A DNA stretch of 64,000 bases from positions 2,693,909-2,757,908 of the forward strand of contig NW_004955460.1 of NCBI RefSeq assembly GCF_000276665.1, given 5' to 3'. Position 1 is the stretch's first letter. Each line of letters begins with the position of its first letter. This document shows positions 11,725 through 23,834 of this stretch, in pieces. Position numbers and translations under genes: made by a program. The notes under the pieces were generated by a model. It was given only the letters and a program-made list of their open reading frames with translations. It ran no database searches and was not told the DNA's origin. The DNA comes from Chinchilla lanigera (lineage: Eukaryota > Chordata > Mammalia > Rodentia > Chinchillidae).

Positions 11725-11828
11725 TTTTTTGTTGTTGTTTTGTTTTGTTTTTCCAGTACTGGCAATTGAACTCACGACCTTGCACTTGCCAGGCAGGCGC
11801 TGTGCCTCTGAGCTAAGTCCCCAGCCCC
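11725..11828 (-). mobile_element. ID SINE with 10-bp TSD
   Basis: The reverse complement reads as a full ID element from GGGGCTGGGGACTTAGCTCAG to an A-rich tail with GTT/GTTTT spacing. It is flanked by a perfect 10-bp target-site duplication, CACTGAGGTG, at 11715-11724 and 11829-11838. Several differences from the other IDs (for example GCGCTGTGCC in place of GTGCTTTGCC) suggest an older or different subtype. Confidence 0.95.
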
Positions 11829-11838
11829 CACTGAGGTG

Positions 11839-12184
11839 TGAGGCTGGGTGTGAGAAAGAAGGCAATCATGGTGTACCATGGTCTGGATCTTAGGAACATT
11901 GCGACTGTGCATAGCACAGGTGGTCAGTGCCACCTGCAGGCAGCAGGAATCTTTCTGAGACCGGATAAGCAGGTATTTCCAGGCAAAGAAGTGGACAAAA
12001 TCATGAGAAGCAGTAAGAGATCTTCCAGCTACAGTATTTTATATGTCTTGCCCTTTCTCATAGTTACTCTGCCTAATATTCTCCAACCCAGCATTAAGGA
12101 AACTTCTGGCACACAGTAGGCAGCTAATAGATGTACACTGAGGAATTTATAAATGAATGTGACGAGCAGCTGAAGAAAAGGTAG
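11839..12184. other. Unique non-coding stretch; possible MIR/L2 end
   Basis: 'acttctggcacacagtaggcagctaatag' (about 12098-12130) resembles the shared MIR/L2-type end block ('ggcacacagtaggtgctcaata'). Too short to assign. Confidence 0.35.
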
Positions 12185-12790
12185 GAGTAAAAATAATTAA
12201 CAAAAAGAAATCAGAGTGGCAGTTCCTCAAAAACATTAAAAATAGAAACTGCATCTGACCCAGCTAGATCTCTCCTAATATATTCCAGAAAGAGTTAATG
12301 TCAGCATACTACAGTGACACATACATGTCCATAACTGCACAGTTCACAATAGCCAAGCTCTGGAAAGAGCCTACAGGCCCATCAATGGACAAATAGGTAA
12401 AAAAAGGTGCTGTATATGCACAATGGAATTTTATTCAGCCATAAGGAGGAATAAAATCATGTCATTTTCAAGAAAATGGATGGATGTTGAGACCATAGTG
12501 TTAAAATAAAAAAAGTCAGACACAGAAAATTAAATATCATACGGTTTCTCTTATATGACAAAACAAAACTACCAGTAAACTATCAGTAAATTAAACATTT
12601 ATATAAAGGAGAGAAGGTAGGAAACAGGAAGGTAGACTTTTTTGGAGATGGGGGAGAAAATGATCAAGATACATGATATATGATATATAATGATATAGGA
12701 TACATGATATATGCCTCTATATAATATATATACCAGTTCCCCAAAACAAATATAAGCATCACAAACATGTCAGTAAAAAATTGCAAAAAT
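12185..12790 (+). mobile_element. L1 3'-end fragment
   Basis: The end of L1 ORF2 ('ttcctcaaaaacattaaaa', 'cacagttcacaatagccaag', 'atggaattttattcagccata') passes into an AT-rich 3'UTR ('accagttccccaaaac'). Severely 5' truncated, frame broken. A TATGAT/ATAT simple block lies at 12665-12735. Confidence 0.85.
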
Positions 12791-12874
12791 TAGTTTTTTA
12801 AAAAAGCAATTGGGATCAACTGCAGATGAAGGTGAGTAATCACAGGGAAGTTGACTGGCTGCCCCTGCAGTATT

Positions 12875-12976
12875 TTTTTTTTTTTTTTTTTGGATTTTCT
12901 CCGGTACCGGGAACCGAACTCACGACCTTGCACTTGCCAGGCAGGTGCTTTTGCCGCTGAGCTAAATCCCCAGCCC
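12875..12976 (-). mobile_element. ID SINE, young, with 13-bp TSD
   Basis: Near-consensus ID in reverse complement with a 20+ base T-run (A-tail on the minus strand). The target-site duplication CCCCTGCAGTATT occurs at 12862-12874 and 12977-12989 and is perfect. One extra T in the 'gtgcttttgcc' block distinguishes it from the 40518 copy. Confidence 0.95.
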
Positions 12977-12989
12977 CCCCTGCAGTATT

Positions 12990-14020
12990 GATCCACAGCA
13001 GACATAATCAAAGCACTACAGAAGTCTTTCTACTTGTGTTAAATGTCAAAGGACTGCCAGCCATCCCCAACAGAGTGCTTGGCTGCCTAAGGAAGTGGAA
13101 CCAATTTTCCATTTGCATTCGTAGATCATCTTTGTAAGGAACTTGACAATGAAAAGTAACATAAACAAGTTAAAAGTTAGAGGTGAATGCTTGAAGCGAC
13201 TTGGAATATACCTGGAGAAAGATTACGAACTAGAACATCTGCATATGTCTTACATCTTCTATAGTAATGGTAGGAGAAACTGATATTTCAGTTCATTTCA
13301 ATGTTGTCTTCGTTTCTGTTCAACAAGTGATTTTGACTGCCTTTGGTGGCAATGAAGCTTTACGAAGGTCTTATGATGCTTATAGAACTGTGAAGGTACA
13401 GGGCTCTGGAGATGCAGAGGATGGATGGACTTTCCAAAGTCAGTGTTTCAGAAAACTGTAAAGGATGGATCCCTGGATTTGAAAGAGTATTTCTTATTTG
13501 AATGTGCAAGAACTGGTATAGAAAAACATTTCAGGAAAAAATAACCTGAAAATACATAGAAATAAAAATGAGGGAAGGAGGAATTACAGGGTGAGACACA
13601 TGTCCAGAATATACAGAAGCGGGGTCATCTAGATAGCCTAGTTTCCTAAAATATAGGTCTCTGCTCCCTTCCCTACCCAGTTTCTGATTCTGTATGTTGA
13701 AGGAGGATCTGAACATTGTGTCCTTAGGGAGGCTCTTGGCCCAGCAAGCACTCTGTGAGGGCTGCCACGCTGGGCCACATGGTCTTTCTCCTTGTCTGTT
13801 GTCATACCCACTCTGGGCCTTTATTTGCTCTTGTTGGGGACCCAGACTCAGAGAGGAGGGTTGATAAACTCATCTGTGGAGACTTTTTTATTAATTAAGT
13901 TTATTGATACATTACAGGTGTACAAAACAATCACATTCATTATAGGGATTTATACCTGGACATAACATAACTTGACTAATTTTTCCCATTCTCCTACCCT
14001 CCCTTCAACCACTACTTTTG
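12990..14020. other. Unique non-coding stretch
   Basis: No gene recognised. A 64-codon frame at 13267-13461 has no domain. The AT-rich block at 13885-14015 could be part of an old retroelement but I cannot name it. Confidence 0.4.
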
Positions 14021-14391
14021 TGGTTTAGTATGAAATGTCCCCTAGATTTTCATTTTCTTGAAGGTGATTGATCAGGGGGATACTATATACATCAGTAGAT
14101 TCATCCATTGACTAGTTCGTAGCTGACTGTGCTATTACAGGTGGGGCCTGCTTGGAGGTGGGTCTCCAGGCAATGACCTGAAAGGGTGAATCCTTGCCCT
14201 GGCTCCTTCCTTTTGTCTCTGCTGCCTGGCTGCCATGGGATGAGCAGTAGTCCTGCGCACAGGCCCTTCCACCATGCCTTCTGCCTTACAGCCAGCTGAC
14301 CCCGGACTGCATCTGTGAGCCAAAATAAACCCCTTGATTAAATTGTCCATGGTGGGTATTTTGCTCCAGTAATGGGCAAGGGAGTAAAGCA
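14021..14391 (+). mobile_element. MaLR/ERVL-type solo LTR
   Basis: Landmarks in order: 'gaaatgtcccctagattttc', 'ggtggggcctgcttgg', 'cttttgtctctgctgcctggctgcc', 'ctgtgagccaaaataaacc' (polyadenylation region) and 'gtattttgctccagtaatgg'. Similar in plan to the LTRs at 8204, 20665 and 51501. No internal provirus present. Confidence 0.8.
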
Positions 14392-14849
14392 CCCACTGAC
14401 TTACTACTTATAAGTTAATGTAAACGAGGGGAAACATCAAAGGGTAGAAACTATTTTAGGTGTTTGGAATTATGAAGGGAAAAATCTTTAGAGGAAAGAG
14501 TTAGTAATAATGTTGTTGAAAGCCATACCTCTTTGACGGTGAGGTTTCTTAGGAAATTTAGGAATTTCCTAAGTAATAAATGCAGTCAATACTTCTACCT
14601 AGCTAAAAGGCTGAGTCTTTTGTTTGTCTCATGAATATCACAGAATTTAGTTTCCTTTTTCCTACAGTCTTCCTCCTTCCGACTCCAGCCCCTTGGACCT
14701 CACTGGGATAGGGCTATGCAGTGCATTTGGGGTCAGAGTGGCTAACACTTTCACAATACACAGAACATTGCTTAACACCCAGCCTGAGCATGGATGAAGT
14801 GGGATCTATAATAGGCCAGATACAGTTTCCAAACTTTGATATTTCTTCT
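14392..14849. other. Unique non-coding stretch
   Basis: Nothing recognised. Confidence 0.4.
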
Positions 14850-14975
14850 TTATGTCTCCTTTTTATTTATTTTCCAATGCTGGAGATTGAAGCCAGAGCC
14901 TCTGCACTGAGCTACACAACAGCATTTTGTTTACATTTTTTGTTTACTTGTTTATTTTTTTAACACAGGGTGAGT
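14850..14975 (-). mobile_element. dID-like SINE fragment
   Basis: 'ccaatgctggagattgaagccagagcctctgcactgagctaca' is the reverse complement of the ID-like half of a B1-dID, followed by a T-rich linker. The B1 half is not recognisable. Confidence 0.6.
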
Positions 14976-15514
14976 CAGTACACTTGCATCCTCTCTCTGG
15001 ATGTTCAGTGTTAAAGTTGAAGAATAGAAAATGTTAACCCATGTCTGTCACCCAAGGATCTGGAAGTTTCTGAGTGAGTATTTAGAAAAGAGAGAACATT
15101 TTGGGGAAAACACTAATTTTCCAACAAAATATACAGCACATGAAAACTGCTGCGATGAGTTGGGAAATATCAACTGTGGAAAGAAATGGCGGTATATTGG
15201 CAATACATGTAAATAATGCTGCCTTACCCTCAACACCCATCCCTGGGGGAGAACAATATAACATCTTTTTCAGACAAACCTGTGTTAGAAGACTGATACT
15301 TCCCCAGAGAGCCCAATAGAAGTATCAGAAACAGCCTTAAAACATTGCTGGCTTGTAGAATGGGGTATGAACCTCATACCAAATCCATAAATAGAGGAAG
15401 AAGGACTGCAAAGCTCATGTTGCTGGTTCTTGACAAGAGACAAAATGCCCTCACATAACCTTGTTTCCTTGGCAATACAATTGGCCCTTACCAGTGTGTG
15501 TTGAGGAATACATA
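14976..15514. other. Unique non-coding stretch
   Basis: Several overlapping 60-72 codon frames lie on both strands at 15031-15319. Overlap in multiple frames without any domain argues against coding. Confidence 0.4.
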
Positions 15515-15680
15515 AGTAAAGTCAGCTAACATTTACTGAGTGCTTAGTATGTGCTAGAAACTGTACAAATAATTCTTTAATGTACACTGTATGTGAACAA
15601 ATGAGCTAATGGGGCCAGGCTAGAGTCCACTTACTTAATGTTAGTAACAAGGCCAAGATTAGAACCTGGTCTTGTTTGAG
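15515..15680 (-). mobile_element. MIR SINE, diverged
   Basis: 'aacatttactgagtgcttagtatgtgctagaaactgt' is the reverse complement of MIR, followed at the far end by 'aaggccaagattagaacctgg'. Confidence 0.7.
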
Positions 15681-15739
15681 AAATGACTCCGATTGTCGCT
15701 TTCAATAACAGATTTGTTTTTAAATTTTTTAAAGAAGCT

Positions 15740-17330
15740 GAACTTTCCATAAGAAAATTTGCCATCTGAACCATTTTACATGTGTAATTCGAAAGTGTTA
15801 AATATATTCATATTGTTGGGCAAGCAAAACTTTTTCACCTTGCAGAACCAAAACTACAATTATCAATTCAAAATAACTTCATTTTCCCTACCCCCAGTTA
15901 CCCCGGGAAATCATCCTTTGCTTTTCTTTTTCTATGAATTTCACTATGCTAGACAACTATTGTAAGTGGGATTACACAATATCTGCCTGGTTTGGCCTGG
16001 TTTATTTCACTTGGTATGATGTCTTCAAGGCTCATCCCCATTGTAGCATGTATCTGATTTTCTTCCTTTTAAAGGGAAGATAATACTTTAATTGTATGTA
16101 TACAGCACATCTTCCTATTCCTGTATAGATGTTGCTTCTACATTACAACTGTTGTGACTATAGTTGTGACTACAATAGTTGTGCTACAAATATGGCTATA
16201 CACTTATCTACCTCAGATATTTTCAATTTTTCTGGATATACCCCTGGAAGTAGAATTTCTCACCCATGTAGTTCTTCTGTTTTTAACTTTTTGAGGAGCC
16301 ATCACACTGTTACCCATTGTGGTTTTGCCATTTTACATGCTCACCAACAGTGATTAAAGTTTCAATTTCTTTGTAACTTCACCAACACTTGTTATTTCCT
16401 ATTTCCTATTTTTCTTATTTTCATAGTAACCATTTTAATGAAGTTTATAGTATTTGTTGTGCTAATTTCCTTGGTGAACAGTGATATTGAACCTCCTTTC
16501 CTTGGCTTGTTTAGCATTTGCACATCTTCTTTGGAGAATTATCTCTACAAGTTCTTTACCCCCATATACATTGGGTTATTTGTTTTGGTTGTTTAGCTAT
16601 AAGGGTTCTAAAATATTTTAAACATTAACTCCTTATTACATATAAAATTGGCAAATGTTTTTCCCATTCTCAGAGTTACATTTCACTTTGCTAAATGTAT
16701 CTTTTGGTGCATAGAAGTTATAAAAATTTTTATGTAGTTCAATTTATTTGCTTTTCCCCCCACTTTTGGTGCCTGAGTTTTGATGTCCTATTCAAGAAAT
16801 CACAGCCAAATTCATTGTCACTAAGGTTTCTCCCATGTTTTCTTTTAAGAGTTTTATAGTGTTAGCTGTTATATTGAAATCTTTGATCCATTTTGATTAA
16901 TACCTGTACATTCCATAAAGTAATGATTCAAAGTCCTTTCTTATAACATGGATATTCAATTCCCAGGATGATTTATTAAAAAGATGTTGTTTTCTTCCCT
17001 GGTGAAAGGTAGAGTACATCTTGGTATACTTGTTAAAAGGCATTTGACCACATATACAGGAGTTTATTTTTTAAACTTTCTATTTAATTTAATTGGCCTA
17101 AAACATCTATCTTTATATCAATTCCATCCTCTTTTGACTACTATAGCTTTATAATAAGCTTTGAAATTGAGAACTTTGAGTCCTTTGTTTTTTTTTCTTT
17201 GTTCTTCTTCAACACTACTTTAACTATCAAAGGACCTATTTTGAAGAAAAAATAAAGACTATTCAAGTTGAAAAATAGAATGAAATCCTTAAGTACACAA
17301 ACTCTATTTGGGTTGACTATGAACAACCGG
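15740..17330 (-). mobile_element. Old L1 LINE, 3' portion, minus strand
   Basis: Plus-strand reading gives the reverse complement of L1: 'gggattacacaatatctgcctgg', 'gttgcttctacattac', 'ggagccatcacactg', 'tcaccaacagtg', 'tttcccattctcagag' and 'ttgatccattttgatt'. The extensive divergence from the 1935 and 21290 L1 copies suggests an ancient mammalian-wide subfamily (L1M type). Not functional. Confidence 0.85.
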
Positions 17331-18554
17331 TAAAGATGGGAGAAACTTTAGCACAGGAGAATATCACCCCCTCTTCATAAATTAGGTCAGCTGAATTTAG
17401 AATTAGTCTTCCTTTGCTACTCTCTTCCTCCTGCTCCTGGCCTTTTGGTGATCTGTAAGTGGGAAAGTCTTCCTCCATTCACATCCTGGAAGCCAGGAGT
17501 CTCAGAGCAGCAGTCCGGAGATGAGTGGTGAACAGGAAGAGATTTATAGAGGACCAGTGAGGGTTGTGACCATTCAGAAAAGGGAGATGTCTTTCGAATT
17601 TCAGTTTAGTGGGAGGAGTTTAGAGCCTGGCAGAAGAAAAAGATTAGATTCCACGGGAAATACCCTTTCAATCCAGAACACTGGGACCGGACATAGCTTT
17701 CTTCATCACTTGCAAAGATGCAGAAGCAACAAGAAATATGAGAGGAGATGGTATTATTAGCACAATGGGAGAGAGTGGTGAGAGAGGTCCATGGAAGCTT
17801 AGAGACTGATCCCAGTGGCAAAGACAAGGAAACTTGAGTGAAAAGGCAAACATACAAGATAGGAGAAGAGAGGATGCCCGTGGAGTGCTACGGCAAGTGC
17901 ACTTAGAGATGTTCTCAGATCCCAGGGCTAACTCTAAAGATTGTCCTGAGTCTCAGGCAGGTTTCCTGAGGGGCCTGAGGCCCAAACTGGAAAACGGGGA
18001 AAGGAATTCTTTTCCCCACTTTACCTCTGTCCCATTCTTTCCATCACTGGAAAGTTCTCCTCAAGTATTACTTTTCACCACTGTGGTCTCTCCTCCAGGA
18101 AATCTTTTGCTTCTAAATTAATCCTCCCCATCGAAGCCTTCCATCCCCCTACCTCAACCTCCCATATACTCTAAACAGGCGCGCACACACACATACACCA
18201 ACACACTCTACTACACTCTTTTCCCCACCTTGATCTTTGTCTCACAAAAGCGCCAGTTCTCTGGTGCCTGGGATCCCTCACACAGGGAATGCTGAGAAAT
18301 TGACCTCTGAGACAAAACCTTTTTGAAGGCTTGCCTTGTAGTGCCTCCAGGCTGAGAAAACAGAGAGTTGTAGGAGAGTTTGATGTAAAAAAATGGACTC
18401 TGGTGGAGGAAGGATTGCCAGCAGAGAAGTTAGTGTAATGAAAGAATAAAGATACATGTGAAAGTAAAACAGTGTTATACTTTATGAAGCGTATCATGTT
18501 TGTCAGGCTCTACTTTACATGAGCTATATGCACTCCTTCTATTCTGTGTGTCTG
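17331..18554. other. Unique non-coding stretch
   Basis: Short overlapping frames of 61-108 codons on both strands at 17521-18497, none with a domain. A small CA-rich patch lies at 18180-18205. Confidence 0.45.
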
Positions 18555-18740
18555 TCTCCCTGGGGATTAAACACACACTGAGCTACACCCCCAGCACTTT
18601 TCTGTTTCTTATTTTACTTTGAGACAAGGTCTCACTAAATTGTCAGGCTAAATTGTCCAGGGTAGGCTGGAACTTGAATCCTCCTGCTTCAGCCTGTTAA
18701 AGCACTAGGATTACAGGCATATTCCACAATGCCTGGCCTC
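18555..18740 (-). mobile_element. B1-dID dimeric SINE
   Basis: The ID half ('ctggggattaaacacacactgagctacacccccagc') is followed by 'attttactttgagacaaggtctcac' and a B1 half ending 'ggattacaggcatattccaca'. Diverged old copy. Confidence 0.85.
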
Positions 18741-18845
18741 TCAATTAATTCTTATAAGTATTACCACCTTCAGCTTGCTAGTGATGAAACTGAAAAGAGA
18801 TGAAGCTCAGTGTGTTCTCTTCTATGGAAACTGTGAGATAGCAGA
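18741..18845 (-). mobile_element. MIR SINE fragment
   Basis: 'attaattcttataagtattaccacc' then 'gatgaaactgaaaagagatga' resembles reversed MIR core. The B1-dID at 18555 abuts it. Confidence 0.45.
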
Positions 18846-20454
18846 CAGAGGTTTGGCCTCCTGTGATTAATATGTTCCCCTTCTGTGGCGATGGCCAGCT
18901 CATAGGAAACTCAAATTGGGTTTACTAGCTAGTTGCACAGCATGGTAATCTTCCTCTGTGGATGAAGGAAGCCAGCTTTCCCTTTCTTTTCCAAGTCATA
19001 TATTGCTCACACAAGCTTTGGGGGTACTGTTCACATTAGCAGTCAGGGAAATAGGACTATTGTTCTGTTTGAAGCAGTCCCCATATCCCACATGTGAGGC
19101 ATGGGCAGCCTCACTGGCCTTCTGCCCTAGGTGCTGTATTGGAGAGTTAACTCCTCCATTTTCTCCTTGCAGAACTGTGGAGGTCGGGCAAGAATAAGGA
19201 GAAATCAACACACAGCAGGCATTGGCTGGAAGCTTCCAGGCCAGAAGACTTGAGGGAGTTTTCCACAGAGGCCTGTAGAGATGCAGCAATTCTACCCAAG
19301 ACCACGAGGAAAAGAAGAAAGGGCAGAGAGACACCCTCAGCTGTCTGAGCCCCACAAAGGACATCTGAGCTGCCCACTTCCTAAGGTCTTCTCCCAAATT
19401 CCTCGCTTCCCCCTTCTATTTGAAAGCGTTCTTAGGAAGAAAAATAAGAGCTCTCTTGTGCCTTACAGGGTGTGTATGCGTTATAGACAATTCTTTTCCT
19501 TTCCTGTGTTCTGAGTGACCCAACAACATCCCCTCATAGCAACTGCACTTTTATATGGATTAAGAACCAAATGTTGAAAACATAGCAGAAAGAGGAATCT
19601 TATTGCAGTTTCCGACCTCATACCTGCCAAGAACTGAGAGATTCAGGAAAGTTAAATCAATTACTTAAGAAGTTTCCATCTTTTCAGCTTTTCTCAAGAA
19701 ATTTGGAGGGAAACACAAATCTACCTTTCCAAAAAATATATGTATAAGACAGTGAACTGATAACTAAGGCATTTCCGCAGGTTACCTGTTAGCTGTGTGA
19801 CTGCTAGAGGTTTTCCAAGAGCACACAATTAACTCCAGAAGGCTTTCTGAAACCACACTTGAAATCGCCTTTTAATCAAAGATCATTCCCAGGTTAGTTA
19901 AGAAATTTGCACTGCTCTATAGTTATTAAATATAGTTAATCAAAATTCAGTGTTTTGCAGCAAAAAAAGGTCTGGGTGTATAGACTTTATTATCTTTTTC
20001 CTGGAATCTTATGAATTTATATAGTATATTATTTATTAAACAGCTTCATTGATTACTAGGCATTGGGAAAAGTACAGCGCAAGTGGGAGAAGGGTGAGTG
20101 GATTTTTGTACACCATGGACCCCTTCAAAAATATCACACTGAACCCTTTTAGTACATGCAATTAATAGATGTTATTAAATATAAAAATAAATGATTCATT
20201 TAAATTAATTCACTTCACCTTAGGTTTGTTGAATGCCTCATATGGGAATTCAGAATCATAAAGAATTCAAGAGTTCAGAATTTAGAGGAAAAAATAGGTA
20301 TGTAAACAAAAATAGAGATATAAGTTAAACATACTTCAAGGGAGAAAGTGTTTTTATGGGAAAGCTTGATTCTCTTGCAGAGGGGCAGAAAGAATTAGAG
20401 TGGAATGATGGAGACAAATTTGGCATGTGAATAAGATGATCCTCAGAGAAGGGA
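18846..20454. other. Unique non-coding stretch
   Basis: The 133-codon minus-strand frame at 19397-18996 overlaps frames on both strands and has no domain. The 19540-20040 part is AT-rich single-copy DNA. Confidence 0.45.
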
Positions 20455-20658
20455 CTTTCCATGTGCTACAAATTTGATGTGCTCCACTGTATTCCACCAA
20501 CAAACATACAGTGAGTTTCACGTCTTACAGGATTAGTCATTATTGCAAGTGGGGAATTAGGGACAATGGGAGACAGAGCTACTTGTCCAATGTTACGAAA
20601 GTAGCAAAGCACAGTTTGAATGCAAGGATCTAGCTCACAGTCTGAGAGCAAGTGAGCT
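20455..20658 (-). mobile_element. MIR SINE, diverged
   Basis: A reversed MIR pattern with 'ggagacagagctacttgtcc' and 'gcaaagcacagtttgaatgcaagg' corresponds to the 'agaggttaagtaacttgcccaagg ... gaacccagg' blocks of the family. Confidence 0.6.
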
Positions 20659-20664
20659 GGTTCT

Positions 20665-21033
20665 TGTCATGGTCTTGATCGTGATTGTGCCCCAAAGGCC
20701 TCATGTGCTGAAGGACAGGCCTTTGGGAAGGTGACTGAATTTGGAGGTCTTATAGCTGACTTGCCATTAGGAGGTGGGGCCTGGTTGGAAGAGGTGGGTA
20801 GCTGTGAGTATGACCTGGAAGGATTTCCCTCCCTGACCAGCTGCCCCCTTCTTTCTCTGCTTCCTGGCCACTATGCCTGGTCCAAATTTCTTCTTCCAGA
20901 TCCTCCACATTGCCTTTCCTGCCTTGGATCCAGCTAACCGTGCACTAACAACATGAGCAAAAATAAACCTCTTCTCTTTTGAGTTGCAGATAACAGGTAT
21001 TGTGTCTCAGTAATAAGAAAAGTGACTGATACA
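20665..21033 (+). mobile_element. MaLR/ERVL-type solo LTR, TG...CA ends
   Basis: It starts TGTCATGGTCTTGATC, has 'ggaggtggggcctggttgg' and a pyrimidine-rich middle with 'tctctgcttcctggcc'. It also has 'gcaaaaataaacctc' and ends 'agtgactgataca'. Flanking pentamers (gttct / gtccc) are only partly alike, so the 5-bp target duplication has decayed or is shifted. Confidence 0.85.
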
Positions 21034-21289
21034 GTCCCAGACAGGTATGTATCCAGGAAGGAGAAGCTGTGGACAGAGTCCTGGAGTCATGGGAGAGTGT
21101 CTGAGATATTAATAAAAGCACAGGACCATGAAAATCAAGACAGAGGAGATTTCTAAGGAATAAAGGAACCAAAAAGCCACAAATGTTGCCAGGATCTTAC
21201 ATAGGACAAGATAAGTTATTAGATTTGGCAATTAGGCGATAGTTGGAGTACTTAGAGAGAGGATTTTTAGCAAAATATTGAGATCTGGA

Positions 21290-22955
21290 AACAAAATAGA
21301 ACATCTCACCATGTACTAAAGTAAAATCAAAATGGATCAAAGATCTAAATGTTAAAACACAAACACTTAACCTACTGGAAGAGACATTAGGAAAAACTCT
21401 TGAAGACATAGGCATAGGCAAGGACTGTCCAAACAGAACCCCAAGGATATAAGAAATAATACTGAGAATCAACAAATGGCATCGTATCAAAATAAAAAGC
21501 TCCTGCACAGCAAGGAAACAATCAGCAGCATGCAGAGACAACCAACAGAATAGGAAAAAATGTTGCCAGCTATTTCTTGAATAGAGGACTAACATCTACA
21601 ATACATAAAGAATTCAAAAAAATTAGCCCCCACAAATAAAAGACCCAATAAAAGTGGGTGTTATGGTTTGTGTCTGAATGTCTCCCCAAAACCTCATGCA
21701 GTCATGAGGTGGGCTTCTAGAGTTTCTGATTGATTCATGGTCCAATGTGGAAATTATGGATGTGAGTGCTACACCTGCCCTGGGGCAGGTAGTTTGCATA
21801 CAATGTAAGGGAGGGAAAGAAGCTTGCCCTTTCCTCTGCCACTCTTTCCTCCTGCTCTTTTTGCCATTGCTGTTTTCTGCCTCCATGAACAGTTGCCCTC
21901 TGCCATGTGCCACCCTGCCTTGGAGCCAGCAGAGTATGAACTGAAACCTCCACAGACTGTGAGCTAAATAAATGTTTCCTTCTTTAATTTTGGGTGTCAG
22001 GTATTTTATCTCAGCAATGAAAGAAAAGTAACCACGACAATGGGCATCTGAAATGAATAGAAATTTCTCAGGAAAAGTACAAATAGTCAATGAAAAAAAT
22101 CGTCAACATCCTTGGCCATTAAAGAAATGCAAATTAAAACAACATGGAGATACCATCTTACTCTAGAAAGAATGACTATCATCAAGAAATCACATAATAG
22201 CAAATACGAGCAAGGATATGGGGACAAGAACTCTTCTACATTTTTGATGGGAATATAAACTTGTAGAACAACTATGTAAATCAGTATGGAGATTCTTCAA
22301 AAATCTAAAAACACAAATTATATTTGACCCAGCTATTCCCCTTCTGGGTATCTTCCTGAAAGAGTTAAGGTCATCATATTACAGAGATATGTGCAAAATA
22401 ATACCATATTTACAGTAGCATAATTTCTAATCACTAAATCTTATAAATGGCTTATATGCCCATCAACAGATAGATGGGTAAAGAAAGTGCATTTATACAC
22501 CATGAGGTACAACTCTGCCATAAAGAAAGAGATACGAGCCATTCATGAGTAAGCAGATGCAATTTGAGACCATTATGTTAAACAAAATAAGTCAGATGCG
22601 CAAGCTTAAATTCTGCATGGTTTCTCTTATATGAGAGGGCAAAATAGAAGATCAATGAGAAGTAGAAAGATCTTTTTCAAGTGGGTGGGACAACAAGAAA
22701 TGTAGGAAAGGGGAGGGAGAAGAAGGAAAGGAGATTAAAAAAAAAAAAGAATTGAAGGGAAAAATACCCAAGACAGAGTTTTTACAAATGTGGAGAGGCC
22801 CAAAAGTTGGAAGGAGCAGAGAGGGAGGGAGAGATAAGAGATGAAAAGAATAAAAGAATTAAGCTGCGTTATGTACATGTGCCAACTCCCCATGATGAAT
22901 GTAACAATTATGCACTGCAAGCACAGACTAATAAAGATTCAGAAAGAAAAACACA
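21290..22955 (+). mobile_element. L1 LINE 3' portion, interrupted by an LTR
   Basis: L1 ORF2 C-terminal region ('atggatcaaagatctaaatg', 'gacataggcataggcaagg') runs to 21658 and resumes at 22041 ('atgggcatctgaaatgaatagaaatttctcag'). It then has the same kind of purine-rich 3'UTR and terminal 'gtgccaactccccatga' as the L1 at 1935. Two L1 halves join in register when the LTR is removed. Confidence 0.9.
21659..22040 (+). mobile_element. Intact-ended MaLR/ERVL-type LTR nested in L1
   Basis: A 382-bp LTR begins TGTTATGGTTTG and ends ACCACGACA, giving the canonical TG...CA termini. It is flanked by GTGGG (21654-21658) and ATGGG (22041-22045), a 5-bp target-site duplication with one mismatch, as expected for ERVL-class integration. 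It has the 'gtgagctaaataaatg' polyadenylation region. Older coding parts are absent, so it is a solo LTR. Confidence 0.9.
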
Positions 22956-23708
22956 ATAGAGCTCAGTGGGGAAGAAAGTAGAGCTAAGAAAGCAAAAGAA
23001 TCTGGTGAGTTGCTTGGGAGGATAGAGCATAAAGCCATGACCATCTGAGATTATTTTGCTTTATTTGTGCTCTGTCTCAGGGTGGAGAGTTTTTAAGAAA
23101 GTTTTCACGTGGTGTGAGTGAGAAGAGGTTCTTGGATAAGCAGAAGCAGGTTTCAGAGGAAACAAAATTCTCAAAGAAGGAAGGAGAAGCCAGCCTTGAG
23201 GCACAAGAGGTGACACAGACAGATTTGAAAGACAGAGAAATCAACACAACACTGCTCATTGTCTTTTATTTTATGTGAAACCAGGATCGAGAATCTATGT
23301 GGAGAACAAAGATAGCTAGAGGATAAGTGAGACAGGGAGCAACTGAGGAAGCCACCAAAAAGATGTTTATTGGCAGGAATAAAGAAATACGGTGGGACCT
23401 GGGGTCTGTCACAGGCAGGTGTGTTAGTGAGAATGTTAACATCTGGTGACCTGATGTTCCTGAAGGAGATGGATAGAGAAGCACCAAAGTATACAGAGAC
23501 GTGGGGTACTGTACATGCCAGTAGCTGATGTCCCCATCGCAACACTGAATAATTTAGTACAGGTTACATCATGCTCAATATCCTCTGTAGATGAAGACAG
23601 GAATGTGCATGCTAATAAAAAAATATGAAAGGAATGTAGTTTTAATGCTCTTTCTATGTACCAGATGAGCTAAATTATGTTGTTATGTTAAGGTTTGGGT
23701 TTGTTTTG
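22956..23708. other. Unique non-coding stretch
   Basis: Overlapping minus-strand frames (124, 73 and 60 codons) without domains; nothing else recognised. Confidence 0.4.
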
Positions 23709-23800
23709 TTTGCTTTCACAGTGCTAGGGATGGACCCTAGGGCTTCCCGCACATTAAGTGGGAGAGTTCTACCACTAAGACACACCCTCAGCCCAGAAGC
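23709..23800 (-). mobile_element. ID-like SINE fragment, old
   Basis: 'gtgctagggatggaccctagggcttcc' to 'taccactaagacacaccctcagccc' is the reverse complement of an ID/dID half, well diverged from the young IDs. Confidence 0.65.
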
Positions 23801-23834
23801 TCATGGTTTTATATATAGGTGCACTTTTAATTTT

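Noticed and set aside
21659..22040. Full endogenous retrovirus
   Set aside because: Only solo LTRs are present here and elsewhere in the window; no internal gag, pol or env sequence recognised beside any LTR.
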